A stretch of 64,000 nt of DNA from Lineus longissimus. Taxonomy: Eukaryota; Nemertea; Pilidiophora; Heteronemertea; Lineidae. The position numbers and the translations under genes were made by a program. This document shows positions 37,268-49,062 of this stretch, piece after piece (the first letter of the stretch is position 1; each line of letters starts with the position of its first letter). The DNA lies in the NCBI RefSeq assembly GCF_910592395.1, contig NC_088312.1, forward strand, positions 5,334,001-5,398,000, read 5' to 3'. The notes beneath the pieces were generated by a model, which had not been told where the DNA came from, did not search any database, and was given only the letters and a program-made list of their open reading frames with translations.

Positions 37268-40200
37268 ATGCACTGCAGTCGTCCTCATTATGTGGCCTTT
37301 GAAATGTACTTTAAGATATCAGTGCCTCACTTTATTGTCAATGATGGTGTATTTTATCATGGTGTGGCCGCACTTTTCTTTACCAAAGAATGCTATGACA
37401 AGATATCAAGAAGATAGGCATTCATCTCTTCATAAATGATGATTTATGTCACAATTGATACAGAATGAAAGTTTATTTAATGTTCCATTTATAATAGGTC
37501 ACCGCGGGTGTGGTGTTGTGATTTGTATCGCTTTTTATGAGGTATTCTAAGGAATCTGTTTGTTATCATTGACTTTGGACACAAATCGCGTTGGGTCTTG
37601 TGCCGGTCGCGTTGGTGTATGGACACTGGTGGTCCATTGTGTATAACTCACATACCTTACAAATATACTTTACATATATGCCAGAACAATCTGAAACAAT
37701 ACTCGTACTACAACTAAGTTAGTCCCACTTAGTCACTTTTATCTCGCTGTTGCCCTGTACTTGTGCAATACAGTCAATTACAATGCACTGTCACCATCAA
37801 TGAATCGGTGCATTAGTCAAATGCAGTGGGTCAACTCAGGTTCAAACAGTTTAATGTATCAACTCGATGTCTCAAATTACATGTTGTTCGACTAAATTAC
37901 CCCATCACCCTACAGAAAGTCGTAGTGATGGAACGAAAGAAGTGTAGTTACACTTTTAAGGCATCCATGTGGTAGCAGCAATGTACACTGTTGTCATAAT
38001 GCAACAGAGTCACCACAGCCCGAATGGTCTCGAATACTGATTTCCGATGCGGGCTCTTTTTTGGCAAGTTTTTCTCCCTTCTCCCTTCTTTTCATGTCGT
38101 TTTTTCCTAGCCTAGGCTATTCTGCACGGAGGCTAAGCACTCCGTATTATTTACGTATTCGGGGCTGCAACACATAACTAATTTAGGGTGTTAGTATCAT
38201 GCACAACTACACTATGTTATGAGCAGTCACTGGTGACTATGCATTATTTGGCTGGTATGCCAACATGTGGCGCCACAGTTAATACTTTCTAGGCAAAGTA
38301 GGTCATGGTAGTCCTGAACTTCCTTGAACGTAACATTGAAAATGACATGACAATACATTTCTTATGTTTCTCTGCTCAGAAGCCATGGAAGCGGGCAAAA
38401 AAACGTTATCTGTCTTGGCGTTTGCCATTACTTGAATGACCCATCATCCCCTGTAATTGCTCAACCCCTATTGGAGAATACACGAATCAATAGCAATGCC
38501 ATTACCAGACTGCACATACTTCGATTATACACTCTTATGTACATATTTATCTTATTGGAAAAAAATTGCTTCTTATTAGAGGAGGGTGTCTCCCATAGGT
38601 TATCTTTGGTCGTTCGATAACCCAGGTAGGGTCCATCAATAAAGAAAAAAAGAGATGTACCGAGCCTTGAGCATATAACTTGTAGATAGATTTAAGGTAA
38701 ACTTATGAGTCTTTTGAAATCCAGGTCCATGCCTTTTGTTTCGTATTTCCTTTGAGTATATTGAATAACTTATATGATATCAATCAACAATTTAACAATA
38801 ATAAAATGATATGTGTATAATTGAATAAAAAAGGTTAACACTGAAAGTCTCTGGTAAGGCAGGTTTGTTAAAAACACATCATGTTCGTCAAGGCATGACC
38901 TGGGGCTGAATCAAGTCCATATTATTTCATGTTTTTGGGATGGAAAATTGGCTTGCAAACATGATATTGCAACAGGTTGTTGAAAATCATTGCCATTGAC
39001 GCATCCTTTTATAGCCTTTCTTTCTCTAAGAAAGTTCTTAAATTATACTAAAAGTACTTTCTGCAGCCAGTGCAGCCACTTGGAGCTGATTGAGAAAGCA
39101 TGTTGGCTCCAAACATCATGATGACATGTTGCTCTATACTGTTGAGGTTGGCAAAGAGCAGGCCAAAAGCCCGAAATCTTTTTGTTCTGTATCTCGAGAT
39201 TTACTTGACTGTCAGACACAGGCCTAATAGTATAAAAATTTAAAACTTCTCGTTTTTTTAGTTTTACTTTCACAGATGAACAGTCGAAACGCTACAGCAA
39301 CTTGAACATCCATTGACCATTAAGTATCTCCCGATCCCAGTCTAATCGAATGATATTAGACGAAATCGATCACAGCGAGCCTTTTCTCACATTGATCAAT
39401 AAGGCATTGACTGCAGTATTTTTTCTGATATCGATTGAATTAGCTTATCACTCTTTTTTTCTGCGTATCACTATTATCTTCTTGGTCCAAAACCCAAGTG
39501 CAGACGCGAGATGGAAATTAACAAAGATAACTGGACTCCATATAGTTCTAAAATAAATGATGATATAGTGCAAAAATAGTTATCATTGACAAAAATGCTG
39601 GTTATGAGATATTGTTAACTCCTGGCCAAAATAACACTATGCCCAGCTACATGTATGATTGACTCACGAACGGCCTTGCTTTTTTTCGATAGCGGATAAC
39701 GATTATCGTTGTCTGGTAATAACGTTGTGATAACCTTGAGCGCACCGCACTGGGTGCATCAGTATGTCAGGTCGAGAAGAATTATCAATACATCATCATG
39801 CGGTCATTAATTTTGAAAGGTTCACCACGACACTTATTGTAATTACGTAAGACCTACGGTGGTTTCAACCGTTTTAGCGTTATTGTCAGTACATTACATG
39901 TAGATTACAGTACACATCATGCACTGGTCGTATATACATCCAATGTAAGCAACTTGGGTAGGAATTGTTTTTGATTTTGTGCCATTATCGACAGGTCAGC
40001 AAATAAGTTAAGTCGATGATTTATCTTTTAAAGTGACAGACTGATTTATTCATTTTCTGAGCGGCAATAACCTGTAGTAATCCCCTGTAACATGTGAAAT
40101 CGCTTGTTCATGGCACTTACATTAAAACTAATGGTACATTTTACCACTTGCCACCGCAAATGGGGCTTATCCATATTATTTGCCTAAACGTCTTAATTTT

Positions 40201-43200
40201 CCAAATTGCTCTTGAACAGTTAGTCCATTAGCCAATAAAGGCTTGGCTTGAAATCCTCGGCGCTTTTCAAGGAGGTTAACGTCAAGGAAACGATGGTCAT
40301 GACTTGTATAGTGAAGTCTTGAAAATAATCATTAGTGCCGAATGTGTTGCTCATTATAAACTTCGAATGAGATTATGAAAAAAAACCGAGGGTACATTCT
40401 GTAGAATAATAATTCGGTCGCCGAAAACGTTCATTTTTTATGTCTTCTATAAGAAAGAACAACTACTGCTTACAAGAAAGAGCTTATCAAAAAGATTGCT
40501 TTTAATACTTAGTATGTCAGCCTGGAGAACCTTTTGATAGCCAGGGAAGGATATCGTAAAGAGAATGCTGAGTGCACTGGAGATAATGATACATATAGAG
40601 ATGCATTGCTGTCAAGTGAGTGTAGCTGGTTGTCAGTCCTGGGTGGAGGGGGAAACCAATTTGGAAGATTGTATCATACTAATCACACATCACTTCTTAT
40701 CATTAACGAGTATATAACTACCCAAAGGCAATTCAACTGATTTACAACTCCTTTTGACTCCAAAGCCAACAATTATCAGTTGCAGACATAGAGACGTATA
40801 TAACAATGTCAGAGGAGACTTCAAGAATACTAACGAATATTCATGACTCATGACTGAGCAGGGTTTGAAATTTCCAAAAGAATATTTTCAGGGGTTATGT
40901 AACGAAATCTCTTTTTTGCTCAAGGCACTGATGACAGACCTATATGCATCTATCGTTCTTTTTGAATTTGAGTTCGAGTTCTGATTGAGTCACTGTTTGC
41001 TGAGTCAGTTCTGTCAATCATTCTTTGGGAGGACCTTTTTTCCATTCAAAGTCTAACTCAAATCAGGTTTAAAGCATATTTACCTGTTTTATTAATCAGA
41101 AATAAATTGAAATTATTATTGCTGCGAAAAACCGTCTTTTTCAGTAAAAAAATTGCCAAGACAATGTTCCCTTAACCAACTTTTACTGAAAAAAAAGTTC
41201 TAGGCTAATTACGGGACTGTCTCAAATTAGACATCTGTTTTTTAAAGGCGTTCTTAATCAAAGAATTCGCTTCCCCAGCTCTTTTAGCAAGTCAGTTGAT
41301 AGTCTGTTGTTAATGACTCGCTTCTTTGAAGAAAATGTAAATGTAAGATATGTTTCCAGGCTCTAAGTAAGATTATATCTTCTGAAACGGTAAAGGGATA
41401 TATTGCTATATTTTATCAAAGATGTAAAAGGAATACGATACATTTATGTATGAATAAATGGAAAATCAGAAACGAAGTTTGACCGAAAAGCTTGCTGGGC
41501 CTGAAGTAACGATAATGATGCAGTGTAACGACTAAGAGGAAAAAATTGTTTCATATCCACCAGAGAACAATTTCACGGTTCTGTATTGGAATTATTCAGC
41601 CAGATAGATAACATGTTTAAAAGAAACCTACACATGAAAACTTCGTATATGTAAGAGTAGACATACTTAATTTGAAAGAGTATTGCATCAGGCGAGATGG
41701 TCACGGTGGAGTTTCCGCCTGATTTAATCATGCCGGGGAAAATTCATGGTTGTAATGGCCAGGGGCAGTAAAACAGTCAAAGGTAAGGATGCATCTTCAG
41801 TCACATCATTTTTTGGTTACGGGGTCACATTTGGTTCACTGACAGAACCTTCAAATAAAGATGGCAGAGGTGAAAATACAATAACGCCATATCTGACATT
41901 TGGGAAGAATCTCGATTACTCACATACCCAGGACAATAGCTTACTCAACGAAATGTTCATTACAGTCGTCACTTCCTCCTAAAAGCACCAAGGGAAAAGA
42001 TGAACAAGAAATGTTAACATGCAGAAACACAGATTTGTAAGAACTACTCAAATAAAGCAAATGGTCAAAGAAATGACAAGAAGGAACTTTTTGCATGGTT
42101 GAAGCATGCCTCGGGAAAGTAATGGTAGTGATAGCCAGCGGCAATCCGGGACCAGCCTTATTCGTTACCAGTGTGGGTGTGGTCGTCACTATTGTCAGCG
42201 CTTTTTTTTATTGATGATTTCACTTCAGGAAAAACGTGGATAAAATACATGATGATTAATGAATAGCACGAGCATAAACGAATCATGAAGTCGGTTTCGT
42301 TTTTTCTCAGCATCCGATCAGAGGCGAGTCGGCGGCTGATGCATTGACGTCACTTAGCAAATTTTTAACAATTTTCCAGCAGCTGACTCGACAGGACATT
42401 GAATTATTCTGTTTGATTTTAATTATGACAACTGCATGCGATGGTTTTGTCACTTACACTGAAGGGTATCGGAGACGGAAGTCTCATGTAAAAGCCTAGT
42501 CTTTGTTGAATGATATTTGCTAAGTCATGTGTTTGCTCAGTTAGGGTCATTTTGCTCTATGTATATAACCAATGTCTCATCTTCACAAGACGAGATAAGA
42601 ATCGCATAGTTTCTTTTGTTCTGAAAGACACGCGTGACAAGGAGTTTGGCCAGTCCTTGTTGTCATCATTCTAGTATCAGAGATTCTCTATTCTCTAGAC
42701 AAAAAAAATGATTCCCATTTTTTCCAGATTGGACGAAACCTGATGGCTTAGCCCATGAAATCATATACATTCGTCTCTTAATTATATGGCAGTGCATTTC
42801 AGGGCATTCCCTCTGTCATAATAACCTTGAACTTGTAAATGAAGCCTCACGATGCTAAATCATGAAGAGACAGATCGAGATATATTCCCTCCTGTTCTGT
42901 ATAAAAGCTTGATGACGAGAGTTTAATATTGCTTGTGCAGATAGCTGTATGTTATAATCAGCTTTGTATTAAAAAATGTTGAGTCAAATATAAGCAATAT
43001 GTCTATACCCAACTTGTTTTAAAAAAAACATGATTACAAGTTGTGTTTCGAATGCTGGTGATAGTAGTAGTAGAGGAAATCAATATGAAATGTAATTTTT
43101 TTTAGAACTATATCGTCCTGCTCCTAAACAAATTGCCTAACTCACTTTTTGAAGAAAGTTAGATATCTGCCTATCTCAACTCCCAACCACGTGATACACC

Positions 43201-44024
43201 TTCTGTAAAAATGCCTATCTCATTGGCAATATATTGGTGTACAAAATACATTGAATGTAAATCCGCCTAACACAGAATCTGAGTTAGGAAATGATGTAAT
43301 GTATGTAATAAAGTCAGTTCTAATAACCTGTAGAATTTGAAATCGGGGTTTTGTGCATGCTTATCGAAGTAAGGTGTGGCTTGCATATTATGGAGTTATT
43401 ACCGGATTTTTGAATATGGGTAGAGATTTGCCCTGAATAAATGAATATGCGTTGTATCCTTTTGGTCATGTTTGTAAGCAGACCTGAGGAGGATTATACT
43501 CGTAAAATACAGATTAAGGACAAAGATTAATGCCTTCATCATGATTCTAATAATATTCGTTGGGAAAACTGGAAAAATTGATTACATGGATACTCCAGTA
43601 CATACAGCATTCGAATGCAATCGTCATTAGTGATTGTGATACTGCGTCTTATTTCATGTTATCTGTAGTGACGCAAACACATGCAAAGAAAAAAAGCTAA
43701 TTGGATATACTGCTGTCTACGTATGAAACCAATCTATTCTGTGTCGAAGTTGAACGAAAATATTAACGTCTGTAGAAATGAAAGTGGCAGTATCGAGAAA
43801 CGAATCTGGTCTGAAATCGAACACTGCGTTTTCATTCAATTTATCCTGAGGACATGGACAACAGTTGCTTGATTTGTAGCGTTTGATAAATATGCACACA
43901 CACATTGATAGCATTAACGACAGATTAGTCCAAACTCGACAGCATGAATAATTATGACCATTTTAATTGTATAATTCAGAATTGTTCAAATAAAATAAAA
44001 AGCAGATTGCATTCAACAGATGGA
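37268..44024. other. Long AT-rich stretch without a recognised gene
   Basis: No gene was recognised. Small palindromes occur: TAGCCTAGGCTA (about 38108) and AACGATTATCGTT (39698-39710). TACATGTA occurs at 39648 and 39895. A short AGT-type trinucleotide run lies near 43066. No frame exceeds about 90 codons and none has a motif. Confidence 0.45.
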
Positions 44025-44065
44025 GTTTGGTTCATCATTTTTAAAATGATGATTTGGAACCAAAC
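44025..44065. repeat. Hairpin with one bulge
   Basis: GTTTGGTTCATCATTTT (44025-44041) pairs with the inverted copy at 44043-44065, which carries a 6-nt extra block. The stem is long but AT-rich and the loop is minimal, unlike a microRNA precursor. Confidence 0.55.
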
Positions 44066-44100
44066 ATGAAGCTTAGAGCTTCGTTTTGTCTCTCAAGTGC

Positions 44101-44280
44101 CAGTTCGAATTGAAAGTTTGAAACCGTGATAGGATGTCTAATTCTATATTTCCAAAGTACCAACTGGTCACGGCAAAACTTCAAACGAAATTATGACGAT
44201 TACAGAAAACTTTCATTTCTTAATGAGTGCAATATCAAAAATCCCTGAAACCAAATGTGCAGTTCGAATTGAAGGTTTGA
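44101..44280. repeat. Dispersed pair of 21-bp direct repeats
   Basis: CAGTTCGAATTGAARGTTTGA occurs at 44101-44121 and again at 44260-44280 with a single difference, 159 bp apart. Flanking sequence is weakly similar (GTGC before both). This may be an eroded duplication. Confidence 0.6.
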
Positions 44281-45746
44281 ATTATGGTGGCCTTGAAATG
44301 GATCATCCTTTCATCTTGAAGGCGATCTTTTCACTCTTAGCCTTCAAAGTGAAAATAATCCTCTTTGAAATCAGAATTTCTACAAATTACTCAAATGCAT
44401 CAGTGGGTTTTCAGTGAGAGTGAGAATGCTACGTCATAGATTAAAGGGTACGCACCGATGTCATCTGCAATGAACTCGATATTTCTGGTAATAACTTGAG
44501 AAGATGGGTCCTTAGCTTTCAAATTGATTTCATAATTAATTTAATTTGATTTGCCAATTAGAGACAGAAGGGGCCTTGGCACACGTTCCTTTTATCTCAC
44601 CTGTTTTAGCGAACCAAAATTCTATTTCCTAACCCCTGACGCAGTGAAATTAATATGGGAAAACTTGAACCAATTGTTTAGGGATTCGAAAAGAAAGGAT
44701 TTACCCCCAGGAACAAGCTTTAATGGTACATTTGGATCCACCAAACTCTGGTCTGTCATTGGTCCTAATTTAACCAATTATGCTATCCAGTTCTACATAA
44801 ATCGCAGATTGTTATGATATACGGGTTTAGCAATTGCAGAAATACGAGATAATCAGATATCTTCAACATAGTGTAATATCGGAAATTGCCTCTTCATTCT
44901 AATCATCATTAAAAGCAGGTAACATTCAATTTCTTTGACATGTTATACATGAATTTGAGTCAATATCTTGGATGAAATAATGTCAACTGATTTTCTTCAT
45001 AAACTGTCGACCCAACTGGAGAATCAACGGTTACACATCACAACATTTATTCATGTAGCTTTAACATAATGATTTCACCACAATACGACAATGGTATCTC
45101 TTCTTAACTTGTCTTACGCTGCCTTAGTTACTTGACTAATCCACGACCTTAGGCCCAGGCCGAACAACAAATCAAAACTTTTTTTCACCCAGGCATTTGC
45201 GAAATTTTTCATTTTGCGATACGACGATGGTAGGCCTTGATCGTCCTAAAATGCCTTGCGGATAAGTTGAACTGCCTTAGCTACCTTTTTTTTACCCCTT
45301 CAACATGTCCAACCTAAACGAGAATAGCCAGCTACTGGGGCTGTTTCGTTCACTCGGTATAACACTATATTTGCATCCACCGTCTGCGCCCACATTTACA
45401 GTCAACAACCAAGCAATGGGCATCAAAGAACTAGATTTAAAACCCTCCTCACCATGTCGACGAAATGGTAACCGATTGTCAAAATATCCTGTGGTTTGCA
45501 TTTCTCTAATTCAACATCTTTTCTTACAGTGCAAACCTTTTGTTACAATTGTTCAAATCGTATCGTGATGGCATCCTGCACCCCTTTATATAAACGTTGA
45601 ATACCCCATTCAAGATCTCAGGAATTTCGTGTTGAAATCGGATTCAATAGAATATTTCATCGAATTCAACATCTGAGATGTAAAGATTCATTCACATTCG
45701 AAGCGTATTGTAAGACATGAGATTTGTATGATGTACTATGATGTTA
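44281..45746. other. Stretch without a recognised gene
   Basis: Three frames of 74-88 codons (44193-44417, 44551-44817, 45305-45568) lack recognisable motifs. No repeat was recognised. Confidence 0.4.
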
Positions 45747-45869
45747 GTAATATCATTTTTAAATGATATTACTTGTACTAGCATTGTACTTCTGTGTCGG
45801 AAATGTTTAAAAACATTTGCGACACAGAAGTACAATGAGATACATTTCCGACACAGAAGTACAATGAGA
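45747..45869. repeat. Hairpin cluster: two palindromes plus a direct repeat
   Basis: The first palindrome (45747-45772) has perfect 12-bp arms, GTAATATCATTT and AAATGATATTAC, around TT. The second (45782-45837) has 27-bp arms with one mismatch, containing TTGTACTTCTGTGTCG, around a 2-nt loop. Its right arm is then repeated directly at 45842-45869 (29-bp spacing, one difference). The structure is a snap-back followed by a tandem copy, as left by template switching or by a fold-back element. The loops are too short for a microRNA precursor. Confidence 0.85.
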
Positions 45870-46562
45870 AAGCGAAAGTTGCTGTTGAATTAAGGATTTT
45901 CTTACAAGGCCATGTCTTGATATTATACAGGGATCTGTCTAAGCTAGGAACTAATGAAAACGCCATCATACTACCGTCGTGTGCGTCGCAATTTTAAACA
46001 AATCAAACCTGTTGGTTGATCTGCTGTTTTCTGACACTTTACGATATTTTTCTTTTTTTTTGTGAAACGATCCCAAAGAAAATTATTGTTTCATTCAACC
46101 CGATTGATGTTCGACACGGAACGTTAAAATATCTTTGTTAGTAAACCAACGTTTATATTTCATGTAATACACCGTGAAAGCTACTGACGTCAACTGCTGA
46201 CATAATGAGGTTTTGAAAAAACTGCACAGTGGATGCGCAGTGGCAGGCGAACTGGGGTTGCCACCTTTTGTGTATTCATTAAACAAGTCTTGCAGCAAGG
46301 GTTTACTGTTAGTAGCATCTTTCGAAGCAAAACACTATGAACTCTTGCTCTGTACTTATGACAGTTTGTTTCAAATGAACTGTGCAGGGCCAACCTAAGT
46401 CATCAAGATGAACACCTAAAACGTGTCCAGGTGTAAAAAGTAGAAAATATTTTTCGATGACCAGGTGATAGTTTGGGTATACACCAACAAAGAGTTGGCA
46501 ACGGAAATATGATTTGTTTCTATAGGTACTTTTTAAGGTTAATAACATTTACATTTTTCCAG
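45870..46562. other. Stretch without a recognised gene
   Basis: Overlapping frames on both strands (46095-46548) are of chance type. No motif or repeat was recognised. Confidence 0.4.
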
Positions 46563-46594
46563 CGATTACGCCTCCATCACCGGCCTGCTGTCCT
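46563..46594 (+). other. Candidate mini-exon A
   Basis: A GC-rich 32-nt segment sits abruptly in AT-rich DNA, directly after the acceptor ACATTTTTCCAG and before a GT (GTAAAATA). In one frame it reads DYASITGLLS with mostly C- or G-ending codons, as a coding exon might. Joined to the segment at 46644-46696, the split codon becomes TGT (Cys) and the frame stays open. The implied intron is only 49 nt, unusually short for most animals, and the donor is weak. No protein family is recognised. Confidence 0.15.
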
Positions 46595-46643
46595 GTAAAA
46601 TATATCAGCTATTAAATTTGATCCCTTTTTTCTCTTTTTTTAG

Positions 46644-46696
46644 GTAAGTGTCACGAACTCGATAGAAAAACATCGACGTACGACGTATTTGGTATG
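46644..46696 (+). other. Candidate mini-exon B
   Basis: A strong acceptor (a pyrimidine tract ending TTTTTTTTAG) precedes a 53-nt segment that ends at a near-consensus donor (GGTATG|GTAAGTTC). In the frame continuing from candidate A it reads KCHELDRKTSTYDVFGM. A second frame is also open. The splice sites are among the best pairs in the window, but I recognise no family and found no clear partner exons further away. Confidence 0.2.
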
Positions 46697-46926
46697 GTAA
46701 GTTCGATTTCCCGATTTCGGCCTATTTGATGACGAGGCCCTGAAGTTTCTCACAGTCATATATGCGATACAGAAACTGTCAACTTCCCGAGGCTTTTTTA
46801 TACCACTATCGCCCTCTCCCTGAACAATGTGAAACTACACAATACAAGGACCAAGTTAGGGCTACACACGAGACAGTGGAAGTATTTTTTGCCGGCATGT
46901 TGCTGGAAACGGTTTTGATATACATG

Positions 46927-46943
46927 TATATATATATATATAT
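46927..46943. repeat. (TA)n microsatellite
   Basis: An uninterrupted TA run of 17 nt, flanked by ATACATG and ATGTATAC, so that the whole is a larger near-palindrome able to extrude as a cruciform. Confidence 0.85.
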
Positions 46944-47609
46944 GTATACACGTATAGATGTTAATCAAAGTAGTACTTCAGTCAGCGAATACCCCCTCCC
47001 ATGACGTCCAATACAATAAACAACTCGCATTTTTAGTTCCAGCCTCATCCGAAACAGTATACTTATATCACTGTACATGTGTAGGTCATCGACGAACAGA
47101 AGAATGAACCTACCAAAAGTTCAGCGATTTTTTTATCATTTTTTTGGTTAAAGTCCAAAAACATATCTCTGCCTTCTTAATATGTATCATACATGTATTC
47201 ATCTCCATCATGTTTTATAGTTCACAACCGGCTGAAATATATTAAGTATCAACAATCATATGTATTAATTTCTCGTAAATAAAGAGTAAAATATCGTAAA
47301 GTATCGATAACTAAACATAAATGCTTGCCAGTAAGTAGATGATATTTGCACATCGTTTCTAGATAGAAGATCTAGTCATTGATTCACAATCAAGAGGCCT
47401 GATGAGGACAGTCTTTTGAGATTCGGCAGGATGTCCTGATGCTACTTCAAGGAAGACGATGAATAGATTGTGGAAAGGTTTGACATTCATTACATTACAT
47501 AAATTTCTTAGTAATTAAAATGTACTAATTACTAAAAAGTGATGTTCCATGAGCTATGGCATTGTTGCCCTGGAGACGTGAGTTGGAACCCTGCAGAACT
47601 GTGACTATC
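46944..47609. other. Stretch without a recognised gene
   Basis: AT-rich non-coding DNA; TACATGTA at 47190-47197. Near the right end GTTGCCCTGGAGACG (about 47565) resembles the left half of an RFX X-box with a poor right half. Confidence 0.4.
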
Positions 47610-47623
47610 TGCGCCCCCTACCA
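47610..47623 (-). promoter_or_regulatory. CTCF-like core motif
   Basis: The minus strand reads TGGTAGGGGGCGCA. It contains AGGGGGCGC, the conserved heart of the bilaterian CTCF consensus, but the 5' CC-x-C part is only partly matched. Binding is inference. Confidence 0.3.
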
Positions 47624-47879
47624 ATGTAGATGTGAACCACGGAATGACGGAACAAAATATCGTAATTGAATACTTTCGAAAAGCAATAGTTTGATTAAAG
47701 CTTGCATTTTTCTGTCATTTGACGGACATTGTTACGCCTTAGATATTCCATCTTTATTTCAGGTACGACATCACTGGTCATTTTTGAATGTTATTTGTTA
47801 TTGACTGTTCATCTTCGTTTTTTTCATTCCATTCCTGTATTGTAACATAAATGCTTTTTCCGGACGCCTCCAAATCACC

Positions 47880-48215
47880 CCAATCACCACCACCTCCAAT
47901 CACGACTAATGAAAGCAACAGGCTATCATTGATCCGACAAGTATCATTGATTGTTACCCAATTAATTGGCACCCAATCGTTATCAGAATATCAACATATG
48001 AAGACATACCAGCGTACTCCATGTCCAATCAAAGCACCAATTGATCATAACCCGATTAAGCAACTCAATACACGTGCTTTGTTTCGCCACAATAAACCAC
48101 AGCCGTTCGATTGGTTTCCCTAATTGACTGATTGATTTGCAGCCATGTGACCTGCGTGATTGGTGGGTTGTATTGATTGGCAGGTTGTTAACATGATTGG
48201 GTCAATTAGCCTCCT
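47880..48215. promoter_or_regulatory. Dense cluster of CCAAT / ATTGG and homeodomain-type words
   Basis: Within about 335 bp there are roughly a dozen CCAAT or ATTGG words on the two strands. They include CCAATTAATTGG (47958-47969, a perfect palindrome with a TAATTA homeodomain core), and TGATTGATT and GATTGGTGGG further right. The density is far above the rest of the window. It could be an enhancer bound by NF-Y, PBX/TALE or homeodomain factors, or an eroded short repeat. An open frame on the plus strand (47851-48123) overlaps it, and I regard that as chance. Confidence 0.3.
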
Positions 48216-48998
48216 GCTATTAGATATGTTGGAGGTTAAGTGGTGACACAAAAGGCCTGGAAAAAGACAGTCGGGCTGGATGTTCCCGGGTTGCTTTTGC
48301 ATCAATATGTTTATAAAGGGGACCTAGCTTGCCATGATGATTGCAGAGATGATGAACAGCAAATCAAGTATAAAAGTACTCTACCCCTCGTGCCCCGTGT
48401 ACTTTTTCATGTATCGTCTCAGTGCAATACCCAATGATGTCATCACATTCAAACGTTTCTTTCGAATTAGTTCCGCCATTTTTTTCCAGAGTTCTCAGCG
48501 ACATTCTATCCCTGTGCTGTCACCAGGGAGCAGTTTATGTTTTGCTATCCCTTTGATTTCATTTCTCATTGACTCATCTCGCTCATCCTTCGCGCTGCGA
48601 GTCATATCACGTGACCATCGACTCATGAACCTGACTAGGTTTGGCCTTGGGTTGCCAAATGAAGTGGAAAGCTAATTAAAGAGTCGGTGTTTTAAAAAGC
48701 CATTGCAGGTGTTTACTTATGGTGTTGAATTTGATGCTAGTAAAATTAGCATTGAAATATGATAACGAAGCCATTAATGATTTTAGACAGAAGAAAAAAT
48801 AATGTCATTTTCAGTAAAGTGCAAATCTGCGGTTGAATCAGTGATTTCAGAATATCTTATCAGACCACAGAGAGTTGAATTTCCTAGAAAGGGTTAAAGT
48901 GAGCGATAAAGGCCTGACCTCATCTTGCAGTATATAATATGCCAACGCGAATGGAAGATTTCCTTCACTGCTCCTTAGATCTCGTGGATTAACACTGC
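48216..48998. other. Stretch without a recognised gene
   Basis: A 113-codon frame at 48334-48675 (plus) is Ser- and Phe-rich with no motif. A palindromic E-box, TCACGTGA, lies at 48607-48614, and a GCTAATTAA homeodomain-type word at about 48672. No gene was recognised. Confidence 0.4.
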
Positions 48999-49062
48999 GC
49001 GCCATCTCGTGATAATAGCGTACTCTAAAGATGGCGGATCAATAATCTGAAGGTCACGTGAC
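48999..49062. promoter_or_regulatory. Promoter-like cluster: divergent YY1-type sites and an E-box
   Basis: A minus-strand AGATGGCGCG (48999-49008) and a plus-strand AAAGATGGCGG (49027-49037) both match the YY1 core (AAnATGGCGG). They are followed by GTCACGTGAC (49053-49062), a palindromic CACGTG E-box of the USF/TFE type. YY1 sites of this form commonly lie at animal transcription starts. No long ORF begins nearby, so a promoter would have to drive a spliced or non-coding transcript. Confidence 0.3.

Noticed and set aside
45782-45837. Hairpin as a microRNA precursor
   Set aside because: The loop is about two nucleotides and the stem is too short and too perfect for a Drosha/Dicer substrate.
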